DNA of 64,000 bases. It comes from Armatimonadota bacterium (GTDB taxonomy: Bacteria > Armatimonadota > Fimbriimonadia > Fimbriimonadales > Fimbriimonadaceae). Position numbers and translations under genes: made by a program. Where the stretch lies: assembly GCA_016789105.1 (NCBI GenBank), contig JAEURN010000006.1:1-64000 (forward strand), in the 5' to 3' direction. Each line of letters starts with the position of its first letter. The stretch's first letter is position 1. A model generated the notes under the pieces. It was not told where the DNA came from. It worked only from the letters and a program-made list of their open reading frames with translations, and did not search any database. Below are positions 54,798-63,835 of this stretch, piece after piece.

Positions 54798-56376
54798 GGA
54801 TCGTCTTCTCCCTTTCGTAGACGGCGAGCCCGGGTGCCGAACCGCGCGGCTTCCGGACGTACTTCTTCAACGTGTAATCGACCGGCACAAACGATCCGTG
54901 CTTGGCCACGCTGTTCCGCACGGTGACGAGCGCGGCAAACTCGATATCTGGCCGCTGGACTTTGTCGGGTTGATTGTGGGTCTGCAACACCACATGGGCC
55001 GAAGTCTGGCCCCGGACGTGGAACCACCAATCATTGCCTTTGGCGACCCGGTTGGTCAAAAAGTCGTTGCTGGTGGCGGTTGTCCCATAAAGGACTTTGA
55101 ACCCACCAGGGCTGAGCAATTCCCGGATCGGGTTGCCTTCATAGGGCCGGTCTTCTTTGGCCTTGGGGGCGGCCGCATGGTGGAGATACTTGCGCTTGTC
55201 GGCCTCTGCGCGTACGGATCCGAGTTCAGAAAGCGTTGCGGCCCCTTCGATTTGGATCAGCAACGACTCGACCGTGGTCAGGTCTTGGCGCAGGCGATCA
55301 CCTTGGGCTTCAACCTCGTCGCGGCGTTCTTTGGCGTGTTTGGCTTTTGCGAACAAGCGATTGGCGTTTTCGACGGCTGTCATTTCCGGATCGAGCTTGA
55401 TCTGAACCGGCTCGCCTTGGAAATCCCAAGCATCCAATTGCTTTTGCCCTGGCCGGATCGAGCCTTGGTAAGCCAAGATCAATTCGGCCTGGGCTTGGAT
55501 TTCGGCCGCGCGGTCAGCCAGTTCTATCGCTTCCTCGATACCTCGAAGGGCCGCCCTTCGGGCATCGGCAACCCTTTGCAATTGCGTGGCAAGTTGGCTC
55601 CTTTGACCGGCAAGCGCGTCGCGGAGCCCACGATCCACATAGGCAGACTCTAGGGCAGTGTTGAGGTTGGGTTTGGGGATGGCCGATTGATCCAGAATCG
55701 AAAAATCAAGCGGATAGGCGCCAGCTGAGTTACTCAAACAGGGATCCCAATCGTTTTCCCGGATCCGACGTTGCACATCGGACAGGGAAACCCCGGCCGA
55801 TATCAGTTTGGTCAAAAACGGCGAGACCCCTTCAAACCCGCCCAATTCGTCGCCCTCGTGGGCGAGCAGAAGGGAAGGTTTGGCGTCGAACGGGGGCGGC
55901 TCATAACCCTGCCCAATTCTGATTGGCCGCTTGGAGAGCCGCAAGGGCACCGTTTTTCCGGCCGCCAAAATCCGCCGGTTGCCATCGACCAAAACAGCGT
56001 TGCTGTGCCGTCCCATCAGTTCGACGGCCATCTGGAAATCTCCATGGGCCGAGGCAAAGCCGAAATCCGCCACACGGTCCAATCCGCGTTGTCGGATGAA
56101 CTCCAAACGGCCGCCGACAAGGTATTTCCGCAGCGCCATACAGAGCGCAGGAGGCTCGCCCAAAGCCGTCGGCCGGTTAGCCAGCAAGTGGATGCGAAAC
56201 AGCTCGGGATGCCAGCTCACCAACAATTGGTGCTCTTGGCCTTTGGTGTAAAGCCCAAACACCAAGGTGGAATCGTCCAATTGGACGATCCGCTGCACTT
56301 TGGCCCCCGCCAAGAACGCCGTTTCGTGCAAAACGGCGGCCAAGGTCAGGCTATCGAACGGGGTGCGTAAACTCAC
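54784..56376 (-). CDS. rqcH: RqcH/NFACT ribosome quality-control protein
   Basis: 530 residues from a GTG at 56376. The NFACT-N domain begins VSLRTPFDSLTLAAVLHETAFLAGAKVQRIVQLDDSTLVFGLY. HhH-like and coiled-coil parts follow (about 280-430). The NFACT-R domain is PIRELLSPGGFKVLYGTTATSNDFLTNRVAKGNDWWFHVRGQTSAHVV. Bacterial RqcH adds Ala tails to stalled nascent chains on 50S subunits. The start overlaps the upstream small membrane gene by four bases (GTGA). Confidence 0.9.
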   Translation of the reverse strand: MSLRTPFDSLTLAAVLHETAFLAGAKVQRIVQLDDSTLVFGLYTKGQEHQLLVSWHPELFRIHLLANRPTALGEPPALCMALRKYLVGGRLEFIRQRGLDRVADFGFASAHGDFQMAVELMGRHSNAVLVDGNRRILAAGKTVPLRLSKRPIRIGQGYEPPPFDAKPSLLLAHEGDELGGFEGVSPFLTKLISAGVSLSDVQRRIRENDWDPCLSNSAGAYPLDFSILDQSAIPKPNLNTALESAYVDRGLRDALAGQRSQLATQLQRVADARRAALRGIEEAIELADRAAEIQAQAELILAYQGSIRPGQKQLDAWDFQGEPVQIKLDPEMTAVENANRLFAKAKHAKERRDEVEAQGDRLRQDLTTVESLLIQIEGAATLSELGSVRAEADKRKYLHHAAAPKAKEDRPYEGNPIRELLSPGGFKVLYGTTATSNDFLTNRVAKGNDWWFHVRGQTSAHVVLQTHNQPDKVQRPDIEFAALVTVRNSVAKHGSFVPVDYTLKKYVRKPRGSAPGLAVYEREKTIHVDP

Positions 56377-56546
56377 CTCTTCTTCCGGGCGTTGGCAATC
56401 ACCAACACCGCCACAATATAGTCGAATGCGCCCACCGCCGCAAGAACAAGGCCCAGCCTTCCGGTGACGACGTGAAACAACACCAGCAGTGTGCAAACGA
56501 CCCCGGCAAAAAAGCAGGCGGTTCCGGCGGCGATCTGCCCAGGCAT
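56373..56546 (-). CDS. Small membrane protein
   Basis: 57 residues from the ATG at 56546, or 81 from 56618. The longer form would overlap the start of the divergent gene. Two TM segments (TACFFAGVVCTLLVLFHVVTG, LGLVLAAVGAFDYIVAVLVIANA) end in a basic tail. It is coupled to rqcH by a GTGA overlap. No family is recognised. Confidence 0.6.
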   Translation of the reverse strand: MPGQIAAGTACFFAGVVCTLLVLFHVVTGRLGLVLAAVGAFDYIVAVLVIANARKKR

Positions 56547-56589
56547 GGCAACAGCCCAGAATGGCACATCCGGGGTAACTTCTTGCCCG

Positions 56590-57006
56590 ATGAAACCCGA
56601 GACGGTCGTGCTGGTCAACCGGGTTTACTGCTATTGCCGGGTCGTTTTTTGGATGCTCACCGGCCTCGGGTGTTTTTGGGCGCGGGGGAACACGCACACC
56701 GTGTATGTCAACAGCCAGGCGATGTTCGAATCCCTAGGGTATTCGGAGCAGATGCTGGTCGGCCTCTATTCAATGGTGGGGATCCTCGCGTTTATCTTGG
56801 CGGTCCTCAATGTCGGCCTGGCGAATGCCCCTCAAACCCGGAAGTGGTGGACGGCCCATGTGGTCAACCAAATCATGGGCACGTTGGAATGTTGCTGTCT
56901 GCCGCTCGGCTTACCATTGGCGATCATGTTCATGAGCCCTGCGGTCAAAGCCCTCTTCCCGGTTGAACCCGGCCGCGCCAGCGGTCCCGATTCCACGCAG
57001 GGATAG
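56590..57006 (+). CDS. Hypothetical membrane protein
   Basis: 138 residues from the ATG at 56590 with three predicted TM segments (VVFWMLTGLGCFWA, LVGLYSMVGILAFILAVLNVGLA, CCCLPLGLPLAIMFMSPAVKALF) and several Cys residues (YCYC, ECCC). No family is recognised. It is divergent from the rqcH unit and precedes mrp by 32 bases. Confidence 0.6.
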   Translation: MKPETVVLVNRVYCYCRVVFWMLTGLGCFWARGNTHTVYVNSQAMFESLGYSEQMLVGLYSMVGILAFILAVLNVGLANAPQTRKWWTAHVVNQIMGTLECCCLPLGLPLAIMFMSPAVKALFPVEPGRASGPDSTQG

Positions 57007-57038
57007 GGTTTGCAAACTAGGTAGCCTCTTTTGAACCA

Positions 57039-58139
57039 ATGGCCGTCACCGAGTCCCAGGTTCTCGACGCTTTGCGCGCTGTCCAAGACCCCGACCTGCA
57101 CCAGGATATCGTGACCCTCGGATTCGTCAAAGATGTCCGGATCGAAGGCGGAACTGTCGGTTTCACCGTCCAGCTCACGACCCCGGCCTGCCCGGTCAAA
57201 GAGATCCTGGAAGAACAAGCCCGCGAAGCCGTGGCGGCGATCCCGGGAGTCGAGGCTGTCCACGTTGAAATGACCGCGCAAGTTCGCGAACGGCCCAATC
57301 CGGCCGATATGCTGCCCACCGTCCGGCAAATCATTGCGGTGGCATCGGGCAAAGGCGGCGTGGGCAAGAGCACCGTTACCGTCAATTTGGCGGTCGCTTT
57401 GGCCATGCAAGGGGCCAAAGTCGGGCTCATGGATGCCGATGTCTATGGTCCCAGCATCCCGATGATGACGGGAACCAATGGTCAATACCCCCTGACCCAG
57501 GATGCGAAGATCATTCCCATCGAGCGGTACGGGATCCGGTTGATGAGCCTCGGCTACCTTTTGGAGGAGGGTCAAACCCCGCTTTGGCGCGGTCCCATGG
57601 TCGCATCGACCGTCAAGCAACTACTCAGCGATGTCAAGTGGGGCACCTTGGATTACCTCATCGTCGACTTACCGCCTGGAACCGGGGATGCCCCGATGAC
57701 CCTGGCGCAACAGGTGCCACTAACCGGGGCCGTGATCGTCACCACCCCGCACAATGTCGCAGCCAACATCGCCGGGAGCTGCGCCGCCCTTTTCCGCCGG
57801 TTAAACACCCCGGTTCTTGGCGTGGTTGAAAACATGGGTGCCATGACGTTGCCCAACGGGGAGACCGTCCGGGTTTTTGCCGGAAAAGGCGGCGAAGAGC
57901 TTGCGCAGGATCTCGGCGTGCCCTACCTGGGATCGATCCCGCTCGACCCGGAAGTCAGCTTTGCCGGGGATTCCGGTGAACCGGTTTTGACGACGCACCC
58001 GCATTCGCCGGCATCTGCGGCATTCAAATCGGTTGCGGGAGAAGTGGCCCGGCAAGCCAGCGTGATCGCCCTGTCAAGAGACCCCCACCCTTCTGGAGGG
58101 GATCCTGGCCCGCTCCAGTTCCAGCCGAGCCAGGGTTGA
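57039..58139 (+). CDS. mrp: Mrp/ApbC-family iron-sulfur carrier ATPase
   Basis: 366 residues. The N-terminal MIP18/DUF59 domain (VLDALRAVQDPDLHQDIVTLGFV, TTPACPVKEIL with Cys about 51) is fused to a P-loop ATPase with ASGKGGVGKSTVTVNLA (102-118), DADVYGPSIPMM, and VDLPPGTGDAPMTLAQ. The usual C-terminal CxxC for Fe-S binding is absent: the equivalent segment reads ENMGAMTLPNGETVRVF. The C-terminus (SRDPHPSGGDPGPLQ) is atypical and overlaps the M48 gene by 116 bases. Confidence 0.9.
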   Translation: MAVTESQVLDALRAVQDPDLHQDIVTLGFVKDVRIEGGTVGFTVQLTTPACPVKEILEEQAREAVAAIPGVEAVHVEMTAQVRERPNPADMLPTVRQIIAVASGKGGVGKSTVTVNLAVALAMQGAKVGLMDADVYGPSIPMMTGTNGQYPLTQDAKIIPIERYGIRLMSLGYLLEEGQTPLWRGPMVASTVKQLLSDVKWGTLDYLIVDLPPGTGDAPMTLAQQVPLTGAVIVTTPHNVAANIAGSCAALFRRLNTPVLGVVENMGAMTLPNGETVRVFAGKGGEELAQDLGVPYLGSIPLDPEVSFAGDSGEPVLTTHPHSPASAAFKSVAGEVARQASVIALSRDPHPSGGDPGPLQFQPSQG

Positions 58140-58965
58140 TCGGCCCTAGGTTTGGCCATCCGCCAACCCATGAGACATCCAAGTTGGGCCCGCTGGCCAA
58201 TTTGGATTTCCTCGGTTTGAGGGCGGGGAACGACCGGCTGTCTTTCTTCATCCGATCTTTGATCGAGTCGATCCGTTTTTGCGTGTCGGGGTGATCCGAG
58301 ATAAATTCCGGCTGCTTGGATCCCCCTTGATCCAGCAGGATTTGGAACAAGTCGACCATCCCTTGGGGGTTGTATCCTGATTCGGTCATCAGGTCGTAGC
58401 CCACGGTGTCGGCTTCTGATTCGTGTTTGCGCGAGTACTTCAGCCCGATCAAGATGTCGTCGAGCATGTCGGTCGCATTCAAAATGTCTTGGTTTGCCCC
58501 GATGACGGTGAGGACGACAATGATCCCGAGTTTGCGCTTGAGGTTGTCGGCGTATTGGCTGGCCCAGTGCTGGTTGCGGACATGGGTCATTTCGTGCCCC
58601 ATGACCGCCGCCACTTCGTCCTCGGTCTTCATTTTGTCCAAGAGCCCGGTGTAGAAAAAGATCGGGCCACCCGGCAGGGCAAAGGCGTTGACATCTTTGG
58701 AATCAATAACGTCGAAGCTGAATTCCCAGGGACGATCCTTGAGTTCCTTGGCCGGGATTTTGGCTCGGAGCTTGTCGCCGATCCGGCGCAATTCAATGAC
58801 CCTCGGGTCACTTGCGGGCAAGACCTTTTCTTCCTTTCGAATTTGTTCGGCTGCCTTTTTGCCCAGGTCGATTTGTTGGAGGACGCTTGGGCGGAACGGG
58901 TCGGCCCACCCGGTGGCGGCCAGGGCGGCGGCCGCGACGAATACCATTGTCCAACGAACCATCAT
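58024..58965 (-). CDS. M48-family metallopeptidase, exported
   Basis: 313 residues. Signal peptide (1 to about 21), then a Ste24/HtpX-like catalytic domain: NAFALPGGPIFFYTGLL, VMGHEMTHVRNQH (HExxH, 124-128), RKHESEADTVGYDLM (third ligand Glu), and DHPDTQKRIDSI. It is periplasmic or outer-membrane associated, like BepA/LoiP, with a role in protein quality control. The last 116 bases lie antisense to the end of mrp, giving a Gly/Pro-rich tail. Confidence 0.88.
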   Translation of the reverse strand: MMVRWTMVFVAAAALAATGWADPFRPSVLQQIDLGKKAAEQIRKEEKVLPASDPRVIELRRIGDKLRAKIPAKELKDRPWEFSFDVIDSKDVNAFALPGGPIFFYTGLLDKMKTEDEVAAVMGHEMTHVRNQHWASQYADNLKRKLGIIVVLTVIGANQDILNATDMLDDILIGLKYSRKHESEADTVGYDLMTESGYNPQGMVDLFQILLDQGGSKQPEFISDHPDTQKRIDSIKDRMKKDSRSFPALKPRKSKLASGPNLDVSWVGGWPNLGPINPGSAGTGAGQDPLQKGGGLLTGRSRWLAGPLLPQPI

Positions 58966-59123
58966 ATTAGGTTAGACGATCTGCCGCTTTTGAGAATGCG
59001 ACCCCCCACGGCTCAAATCCCGTATTTTTGCTTTCTGATTCCGGGCGGTCATTGCGGAACGAGTTAGTTGGCGGTTTACACCCTGGGCAACTGGTGCTGT
59101 CAACCGGAGGATTTGAGAGAACT

Positions 59124-59507
59124 ATGAAAACTAAGACAGGCGGTTTCACCCTCGTTGAAATCATGATCGTCGTCCTGATCATCGGCATCTTGCTGGCGAT
59201 TGCAGTCCCCAACTTTGTCAAGGCCCGGCAAAACAGCCGCGTCCAAACGGTTGTCGGAAACCTGAAGCAAATCGAATCGGCCAAGGAGCAATGGGCGATG
59301 GACACCGGGGCAGCCAGCACGGCAACCCCGACGAGCGCTGACCTCACCCCGACCTACCTGAAGAAATGGCCGGTCGGCCCGGTTGGCGCCGGCACCGACT
59401 ATGTTGCCAACGACATGGCCACCTTGCCGACCTTCAAAGGCAAGAACTCCAACGACTTCCAAGATGCGGCAACCAAGGCTGCTGCCATCGCTGCCGCCGG
59501 ACTCTAA
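59124..59507 (+). CDS. Type IV pilin/pseudopilin, copy 1
   Basis: 127 residues. Leader KTKTGG then FTLVEIMIVVLIIGILLAIAVPNFVKARQ, with cleavage after Gly and the essential Glu5. The rest is a short major-pseudopilin-like globular domain (NLKQIESAKEQWAMDTG, TPTYLKKWPVGPVGAGTDYV). It is nearly identical to the gene 588 bases downstream. It is followed by its own terminator, so it is expressed as a single-gene unit. Confidence 0.92.
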   Translation: MKTKTGGFTLVEIMIVVLIIGILLAIAVPNFVKARQNSRVQTVVGNLKQIESAKEQWAMDTGAASTATPTSADLTPTYLKKWPVGPVGAGTDYVANDMATLPTFKGKNSNDFQDAATKAAAIAAAGL

Positions 59508-59530
59508 GCCTCGGCCAACAATCAGAAGCA

Positions 59531-59569
59531 GTTGCGCCCCAGACGAGGTCTGGGGCGCAACTTTTCGTT
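59531..59569 (+). terminator. Terminator between the two pilin copies
   Basis: GTTGCGCCCCAGAC (59531-59544) pairs perfectly with GTCTGGGGCGCAAC (59548-59561) around a GAG loop, followed by TTTTCGTTT. It is a 14-bp stem. Confidence 0.9.
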
Positions 59570-59711
59570 TAGGCGGGAGTCCGGTGATGATTGGGAAATC
59601 ATTGTTTTCCTCAAGAACCATACAAATACGGGGGGAATGCGGTGGGGTTTGAGGCACAAGCACACTTGGCAGGCCCTCAACAGGGCTGAACGCACGAGGA
59701 ACGAGAGAACT

Positions 59712-60095
59712 ATGAAAAGCAAGACAGGCGGTTTCACCCTAGTTGAAATCATGATCGTCGTCCTGATCATCGGCATCCTGCTGGCGATTGCGGTCCCCAA
59801 CTTTGTCAAGGCCCGGCAAAACAGCCGCGTCCAAACGGTTGTCGGGAACCTGAAGCAAATCGAATCGGCCAAGGAGCAATGGGCGATGGACACCGGGGCA
59901 GCCAGCACGGCAACCCCAACGAGCGCTGACCTCACCCCGACCTACCTGAAGAAATGGCCGGTCGGCCCGGTTGGCGCCGGCACCGACTATGTCGCCAACG
60001 ACATGGCCACCTTGCCGACCTTCAAAGGCAAGAATTCCGACGACTTCCAAGATGCGGCTACCAAGGCTGCCGCCATCGCCGCCGCCGGACTCTAA
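59712..60095 (+). CDS. Type IV pilin/pseudopilin, copy 2
   Basis: 127 residues, the same as copy 1 except for a few positions (KSK for KTK at the start, NSDD for NSND near the end). DNA identity is very high across the whole gene and falls off just outside it. This copy lacks a strong terminator and leads into the minor pilin genes, so it may be the one co-expressed with the assembly cluster. Confidence 0.92.
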   Translation: MKSKTGGFTLVEIMIVVLIIGILLAIAVPNFVKARQNSRVQTVVGNLKQIESAKEQWAMDTGAASTATPTSADLTPTYLKKWPVGPVGAGTDYVANDMATLPTFKGKNSDDFQDAATKAAAIAAAGL

Positions 60096-60213
60096 GCCCC
60101 CAAAAGGGCACAAATCCTCCGACCTTGGCCCGCATCGCAGCAGATGTGGGCCAGTCGGCATTTGGAACCGATGGAATTTTTCCGAAATGTTTACTAGGGG
60201 TTTTGCCACACCG

Positions 60214-60744
60214 ATGAGGAACAACACCCCAGGGGAGACCATCCCCAGGCACCGCCTTATGCAACGAGCCCAAAGACGCCTACGAGCCCACACCTTGATC
60301 GAAGCCATGTTTGCCTCGTTCTTGGCCTTGGCTTGCGCGTTGATCTTTTCGGCCACGATCCCGGTTGCCAACCTCACCCGGGGCAAGGCGGACAACATGA
60401 ATGCGGCAACAAGTCTCGCCCAAAAAATGATCGAACGGGTGCGGCACGACGGCTACCCCAACGCGTCCAATGCGCAGTTCGTTGTGAACGGTTTGGCCGA
60501 TTCCTCTGCCCTTTCTTCAACTGCCACTTACGGATGCGGACCGGCCGGTGAACAAGCCCTGGAGTTCACCAATGTCGATTCCGGGCTCGTTGATAGCCCG
60601 GCCAAAGTCCTCCCCGGCGGCAAAGGCTACATCTATGCCACCCAAACCGGGATCGATATGCGCCAGGTCACGGTCGTTGTGGCTTGGAAAGAAAAGAGCG
60701 TCACCAAATCTGTTCGTTTGACCACGTTGGTCGCCAACCTTTAA
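60214..60744 (+). CDS. PilV-like minor pseudopilin
   Basis: 176 residues from the ATG at 60214; an ATG at 60259 would give a shorter leader. A basic leader ends RRLRA before HTLIEAMFASFLALACALIFSATI, a prepilin N-terminus with Glu5 and His at +1 instead of Phe/Met. The globular part (SLAQKMIERVRHDGYPNASNAQF) is PilV/GspI-like. It is probably a tip or priming pilin. Confidence 0.75.
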   Translation: MRNNTPGETIPRHRLMQRAQRRLRAHTLIEAMFASFLALACALIFSATIPVANLTRGKADNMNAATSLAQKMIERVRHDGYPNASNAQFVVNGLADSSALSSTATYGCGPAGEQALEFTNVDSGLVDSPAKVLPGGKGYIYATQTGIDMRQVTVVVAWKEKSVTKSVRLTTLVANL

Positions 60745-60751
60745 CCCTCCC

Positions 60752-61378
60752 ATGACCCACCCCCGCCACCGAAGAAATAAAGGATTTACACTCGCCGAGG
60801 TCGTCGTCGGATCGGTGATCTCGACAATCGTAATTACGGCGGCCGTCACCATGTTCATCGGCGTCGCGGCTGCCTGGGCCCGCGGAGAAGGCATGATTGA
60901 TGGCGATTCCTATACCCGGCAAGCCGTCTCCATCGCCGCCGACGAATTGCGAGAGGCGATCTACGTGAACGTCGATGCGGATGGGATGGGAGTCACTTAC
61001 CGCAAACCAAAAAAGGATGCCAGCGGAAACTTTGAAGTCCCTATTGTTTGGGACGGGATCGACCGGAGGCTTTTTGTGAGCGGCGGAAAGCTCAAGCTGA
61101 ACGACGGCACCAACACGCGGACGATCGCCAAAAACGTGCTCACTAAGGATCCGTTTATGCTCCATTCAACGGTTTACGGATCCCAGCGATACAACACGTC
61201 TTATGGCGAAGAAGAAGCGCCCGCCTACCGGGTTTTTGTCCCGAACGCCGGCGGGCTTGTGAGTGAGGTCACGGTGACCGTCGTCACGGGCAGCAAGGGG
61301 GGCAAACCGGGCGAAACCGTCAGGTCGAGAAAAAGGGAACGGGTCGTTTTGCGAAACGTGCCGGAACTGATCAAGTGA
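60752..61378 (+). CDS. GspJ/PilW-like minor pseudopilin
   Basis: 208 residues. Leader THPRHRRNKG then FTLAEVVVGSVISTIVITAAVTMFIGVAAAWA, with Glu5. The globular part contains YTRQAVSIAADELREAIYVNVDADG, typical of GspJ/PilW. It starts seven bases after the PilV-like stop. The stop overlaps the GTG region before the PilX-like gene. Confidence 0.8.
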   Translation: MTHPRHRRNKGFTLAEVVVGSVISTIVITAAVTMFIGVAAAWARGEGMIDGDSYTRQAVSIAADELREAIYVNVDADGMGVTYRKPKKDASGNFEVPIVWDGIDRRLFVSGGKLKLNDGTNTRTIAKNVLTKDPFMLHSTVYGSQRYNTSYGEEEAPAYRVFVPNAGGLVSEVTVTVVTGSKGGKPGETVRSRKRERVVLRNVPELIK

Positions 61379-61392
61379 GGGGGAATACGACG

Positions 61393-63360
61393 ATGAAACG
61401 CACACGAAGAAAGAACCGAAAAGAACGCGGCGTCGCCCTGATGGTGACATTCGGACTCATGATGGTGATCACCGTCGCGGCAACCAGTTACATCGACCGG
61501 GCAACCGTCTCGATCCGGTTAGCCCGCCGCAATACGCTTGAAGCCCAGACCACCCAACTGTGCGATGCCGGCATCCAGTCCGTGCTCCTCTCGCTCTGGA
61601 GGCCTTTCAAGCAATCCCAGATGTTCACTGACCTGGACACCCAGCTCGCCGGGGCCACCGAACTGGCCCCCAAATCGGCGCAATCGTCCGAGCTGACAGG
61701 AGTCGGGAAGTTTGCCGCCGGAGTTATCAAATACTGGCAACCGGCGGGTGACAACTATGGACGAATGGTCGTGATCCGCGTGATCGGGTGGGTGGATCGC
61801 AACGGCAACAATATCGCCGACGCCGACGAGCCCCGGAAGACCGTGGACGTCGTCTCCGAATTCCGATTGGCCCGCAGCCGCGTGTTTGACTACACCTACT
61901 TCATCAACAACTTCGGTTGGATGGAAGGGTTCAACCAAAACAACTTGATCGTCAATGGCGACATGCGCTCCAACGGCAACTTCTCGTTCATCAGCGGAAC
62001 CGGTACCGTCAACGGATCGGTCGTCGCATCCGTCAACGATAAACTCGTCCCGGGTGCGGCGGGGATCATCAACACAACCCCATACAAACAGTCTAACGCC
62101 TCTTACACGACGACCTACAACAACGGGTCGACCCCATTCCGGACCCGGATGCGCCAGGTTTACGACCCGGCAAAACATGGGGCGGTAGGCAGCGCCCAAT
62201 TCAATGAATGGCGCGATTACCTGTTCCAAAGCGATGCTTCGATTGCCGGGAACCGGATCTTCGGTGCCGCGTTGGAAGACTCCAGCGGATCGAAAGCCTG
62301 GGTGAACACGGGTGGCACGCCGACCACGACCATGCTCGACCCGAGGCCGACCGATGAGATCGTCATGCCTGACCTTCGCGATTTTGGCAGCGTCGGCGAT
62401 TCGCCTGACCCCGCCGGTAAACGGTTTGCCCGGACCAAGGCCTACACAGACGACAAGCCGACATTCTTGGATGGGTCGGCCAACCCCAACTACAGTGGCA
62501 ACGCCGGATCGCAAAATAATCTCAATGCCGATGGCTCTCCCAATGTCGATTACAAAGGGGCCTACCTCGATGTCTGGGATTCCACGCTTAACAGTGGTGC
62601 CGGCGGATACAAGCGGGTCACCGTCGATGGGGTTTCCACAGGCAGCCAACTGCTGGTCGGGACCGACTCGCGTCCGATCCGGATTCACGGGCCGGTCGCC
62701 ATCAATGGCGATGTCGCGATCGCCGGGACGATTCAGGGACAGGGGACAATCTACACATCGAGGAACGTGCACATCATCGCCTCGGTCAAGTACAAAAACC
62801 CGCCCGACTTCACCGGAAACGACATCAACGCAACCATGCAGGCCGCTGAAAAGAAGGACTTTCTTGGTCTTGCCGCCAGCGGTTCGGTGATCATGGGGAA
62901 TACCACGACGTTCGGCTTCTATCCGCTGAACTATATGTCCCCACCGTTCACCAAGCCCCGCCTGGATGAAAACGGCAACACGATCCCGGCCTTCAACGCC
63001 TACGATACCGATGCCTGGGGGATCAAGAAATATCAATCCCTTCTGGAATTCGACCCGGCCACCAAAGCCGCCTATAAGTCAGTCGCGGCCAGTGGGGTCA
63101 ACCAGGTCGATGCGATCCTCTACACCAACTTCGTCGGAGGAGGGAACGTCGGCACCTCTGGCGGCGGAATGACCCTCAACGGCACGATCATCAGCCGCGA
63201 CGAAGCCATCGTCACGTGGTCGCTCCCCATCCGCATGAACTACGACGTCCGGGTTCGTGAGCGCGAAGTCACCCAACAGCCGCTCATCGACCTCGACCTG
63301 CCCCGCAGCCCCACGATCCTCAAGAGTTCGTGGCAAGACAAAGGATTCTACGGCAACTGA
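61393..63360 (+). CDS. PilX-like large minor-pilin cluster protein
   Basis: 655 residues from the ATG at 61393, preceded by GAGGGGG. The N-terminus (RKNRKERGVALMVTFGLMMVITVAATSYIDRA) is PilX-like: a basic segment then one hydrophobic helix, with Ala replacing the pilin Phe. The long exported domain contains beta-rich, Gly/Asn-rich stretches (SGTGTVNGSVVAS, AINGDVAIAGTIQGQGTIYTSRNV). It resembles polymer-forming or adhesin-like repeats in which each strand shields a surface. It probably sits at the pilus tip or on the cell surface. Confidence 0.72.
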   Translation: MKRTRRKNRKERGVALMVTFGLMMVITVAATSYIDRATVSIRLARRNTLEAQTTQLCDAGIQSVLLSLWRPFKQSQMFTDLDTQLAGATELAPKSAQSSELTGVGKFAAGVIKYWQPAGDNYGRMVVIRVIGWVDRNGNNIADADEPRKTVDVVSEFRLARSRVFDYTYFINNFGWMEGFNQNNLIVNGDMRSNGNFSFISGTGTVNGSVVASVNDKLVPGAAGIINTTPYKQSNASYTTTYNNGSTPFRTRMRQVYDPAKHGAVGSAQFNEWRDYLFQSDASIAGNRIFGAALEDSSGSKAWVNTGGTPTTTMLDPRPTDEIVMPDLRDFGSVGDSPDPAGKRFARTKAYTDDKPTFLDGSANPNYSGNAGSQNNLNADGSPNVDYKGAYLDVWDSTLNSGAGGYKRVTVDGVSTGSQLLVGTDSRPIRIHGPVAINGDVAIAGTIQGQGTIYTSRNVHIIASVKYKNPPDFTGNDINATMQAAEKKDFLGLAASGSVIMGNTTTFGFYPLNYMSPPFTKPRLDENGNTIPAFNAYDTDAWGIKKYQSLLEFDPATKAAYKSVAASGVNQVDAILYTNFVGGGNVGTSGGGMTLNGTIISRDEAIVTWSLPIRMNYDVRVREREVTQQPLIDLDLPRSPTILKSSWQDKGFYGN

Positions 63361-63362
63361 CC

Positions 63363-63797
63363 ATGAAGAACCACATCCGATTCGCCGCCCTCGCCCTCGC
63401 CGTCTCCTTCGCCGGGCTCTGTTTTGCCCCGATTGAAGGCATGCCCCAAGGTGAAAAATTCCACCCGGAATTGAACGACCAGCAACTGGGGCAATACCAA
63501 GGTGGCAATGCCGCTGCCTCCCACGATCCGATGGCATCCCCTTCCCACGAAGACAGTGGGCAAGTCCCAGCTGGGAGCGCCGAGGCGGCCAAGAACTTGG
63601 CCCAAGCCCAAAGCAATGCCGATATGGCCGCCAAGAGCCTGGCCCAAGCCGAAAGAGACCAGAAGTCCAAATCCAATTCAGGCGGCCCCAACCTCGCCAT
63701 GGCCGGCGCCTTCGTGCTGATCGGCCTGGCCTGCGCCGTCGGATTCAAAACCTACATGGACAAAACCGTCCCAGAAGCCCCGGGGCGCAAAAAGTAG
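63363..63797 (+). CDS. Exported single-pass membrane protein of the pilin cluster
   Basis: 144 residues. A signal peptide (1 to about 22) is followed by an Ala/Gln-rich helical region (AEAAKNLAQAQSNADMAAKSLAQAERDQ), a TM segment (LAMAGAFVLIGLACAVGFKTYM) and a short basic tail. It starts two bases after the PilX-like stop, so it belongs to the same operon. No family is recognised. Confidence 0.65.
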   Translation: MKNHIRFAALALAVSFAGLCFAPIEGMPQGEKFHPELNDQQLGQYQGGNAAASHDPMASPSHEDSGQVPAGSAEAAKNLAQAQSNADMAAKSLAQAERDQKSKSNSGGPNLAMAGAFVLIGLACAVGFKTYMDKTVPEAPGRKK

Positions 63798-63835
63798 ACG
63801 CAGTCGGATTTGCCTGGGTGCCGTAGAATGGTTTG

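Noticed and set aside
54784-56697. Longer rqcH start giving 637 residues
   Set aside because: The extra N-terminal part overlaps the small membrane gene in another frame and has no NFACT similarity; the GTG at 56376 begins the conserved domain.
61519-63036. 505-codon open frame antisense to the PilX-like gene
   Set aside because: It is a shadow of a gene with clear signal, ribosome site and operon context; the antisense product has no recognisable features.
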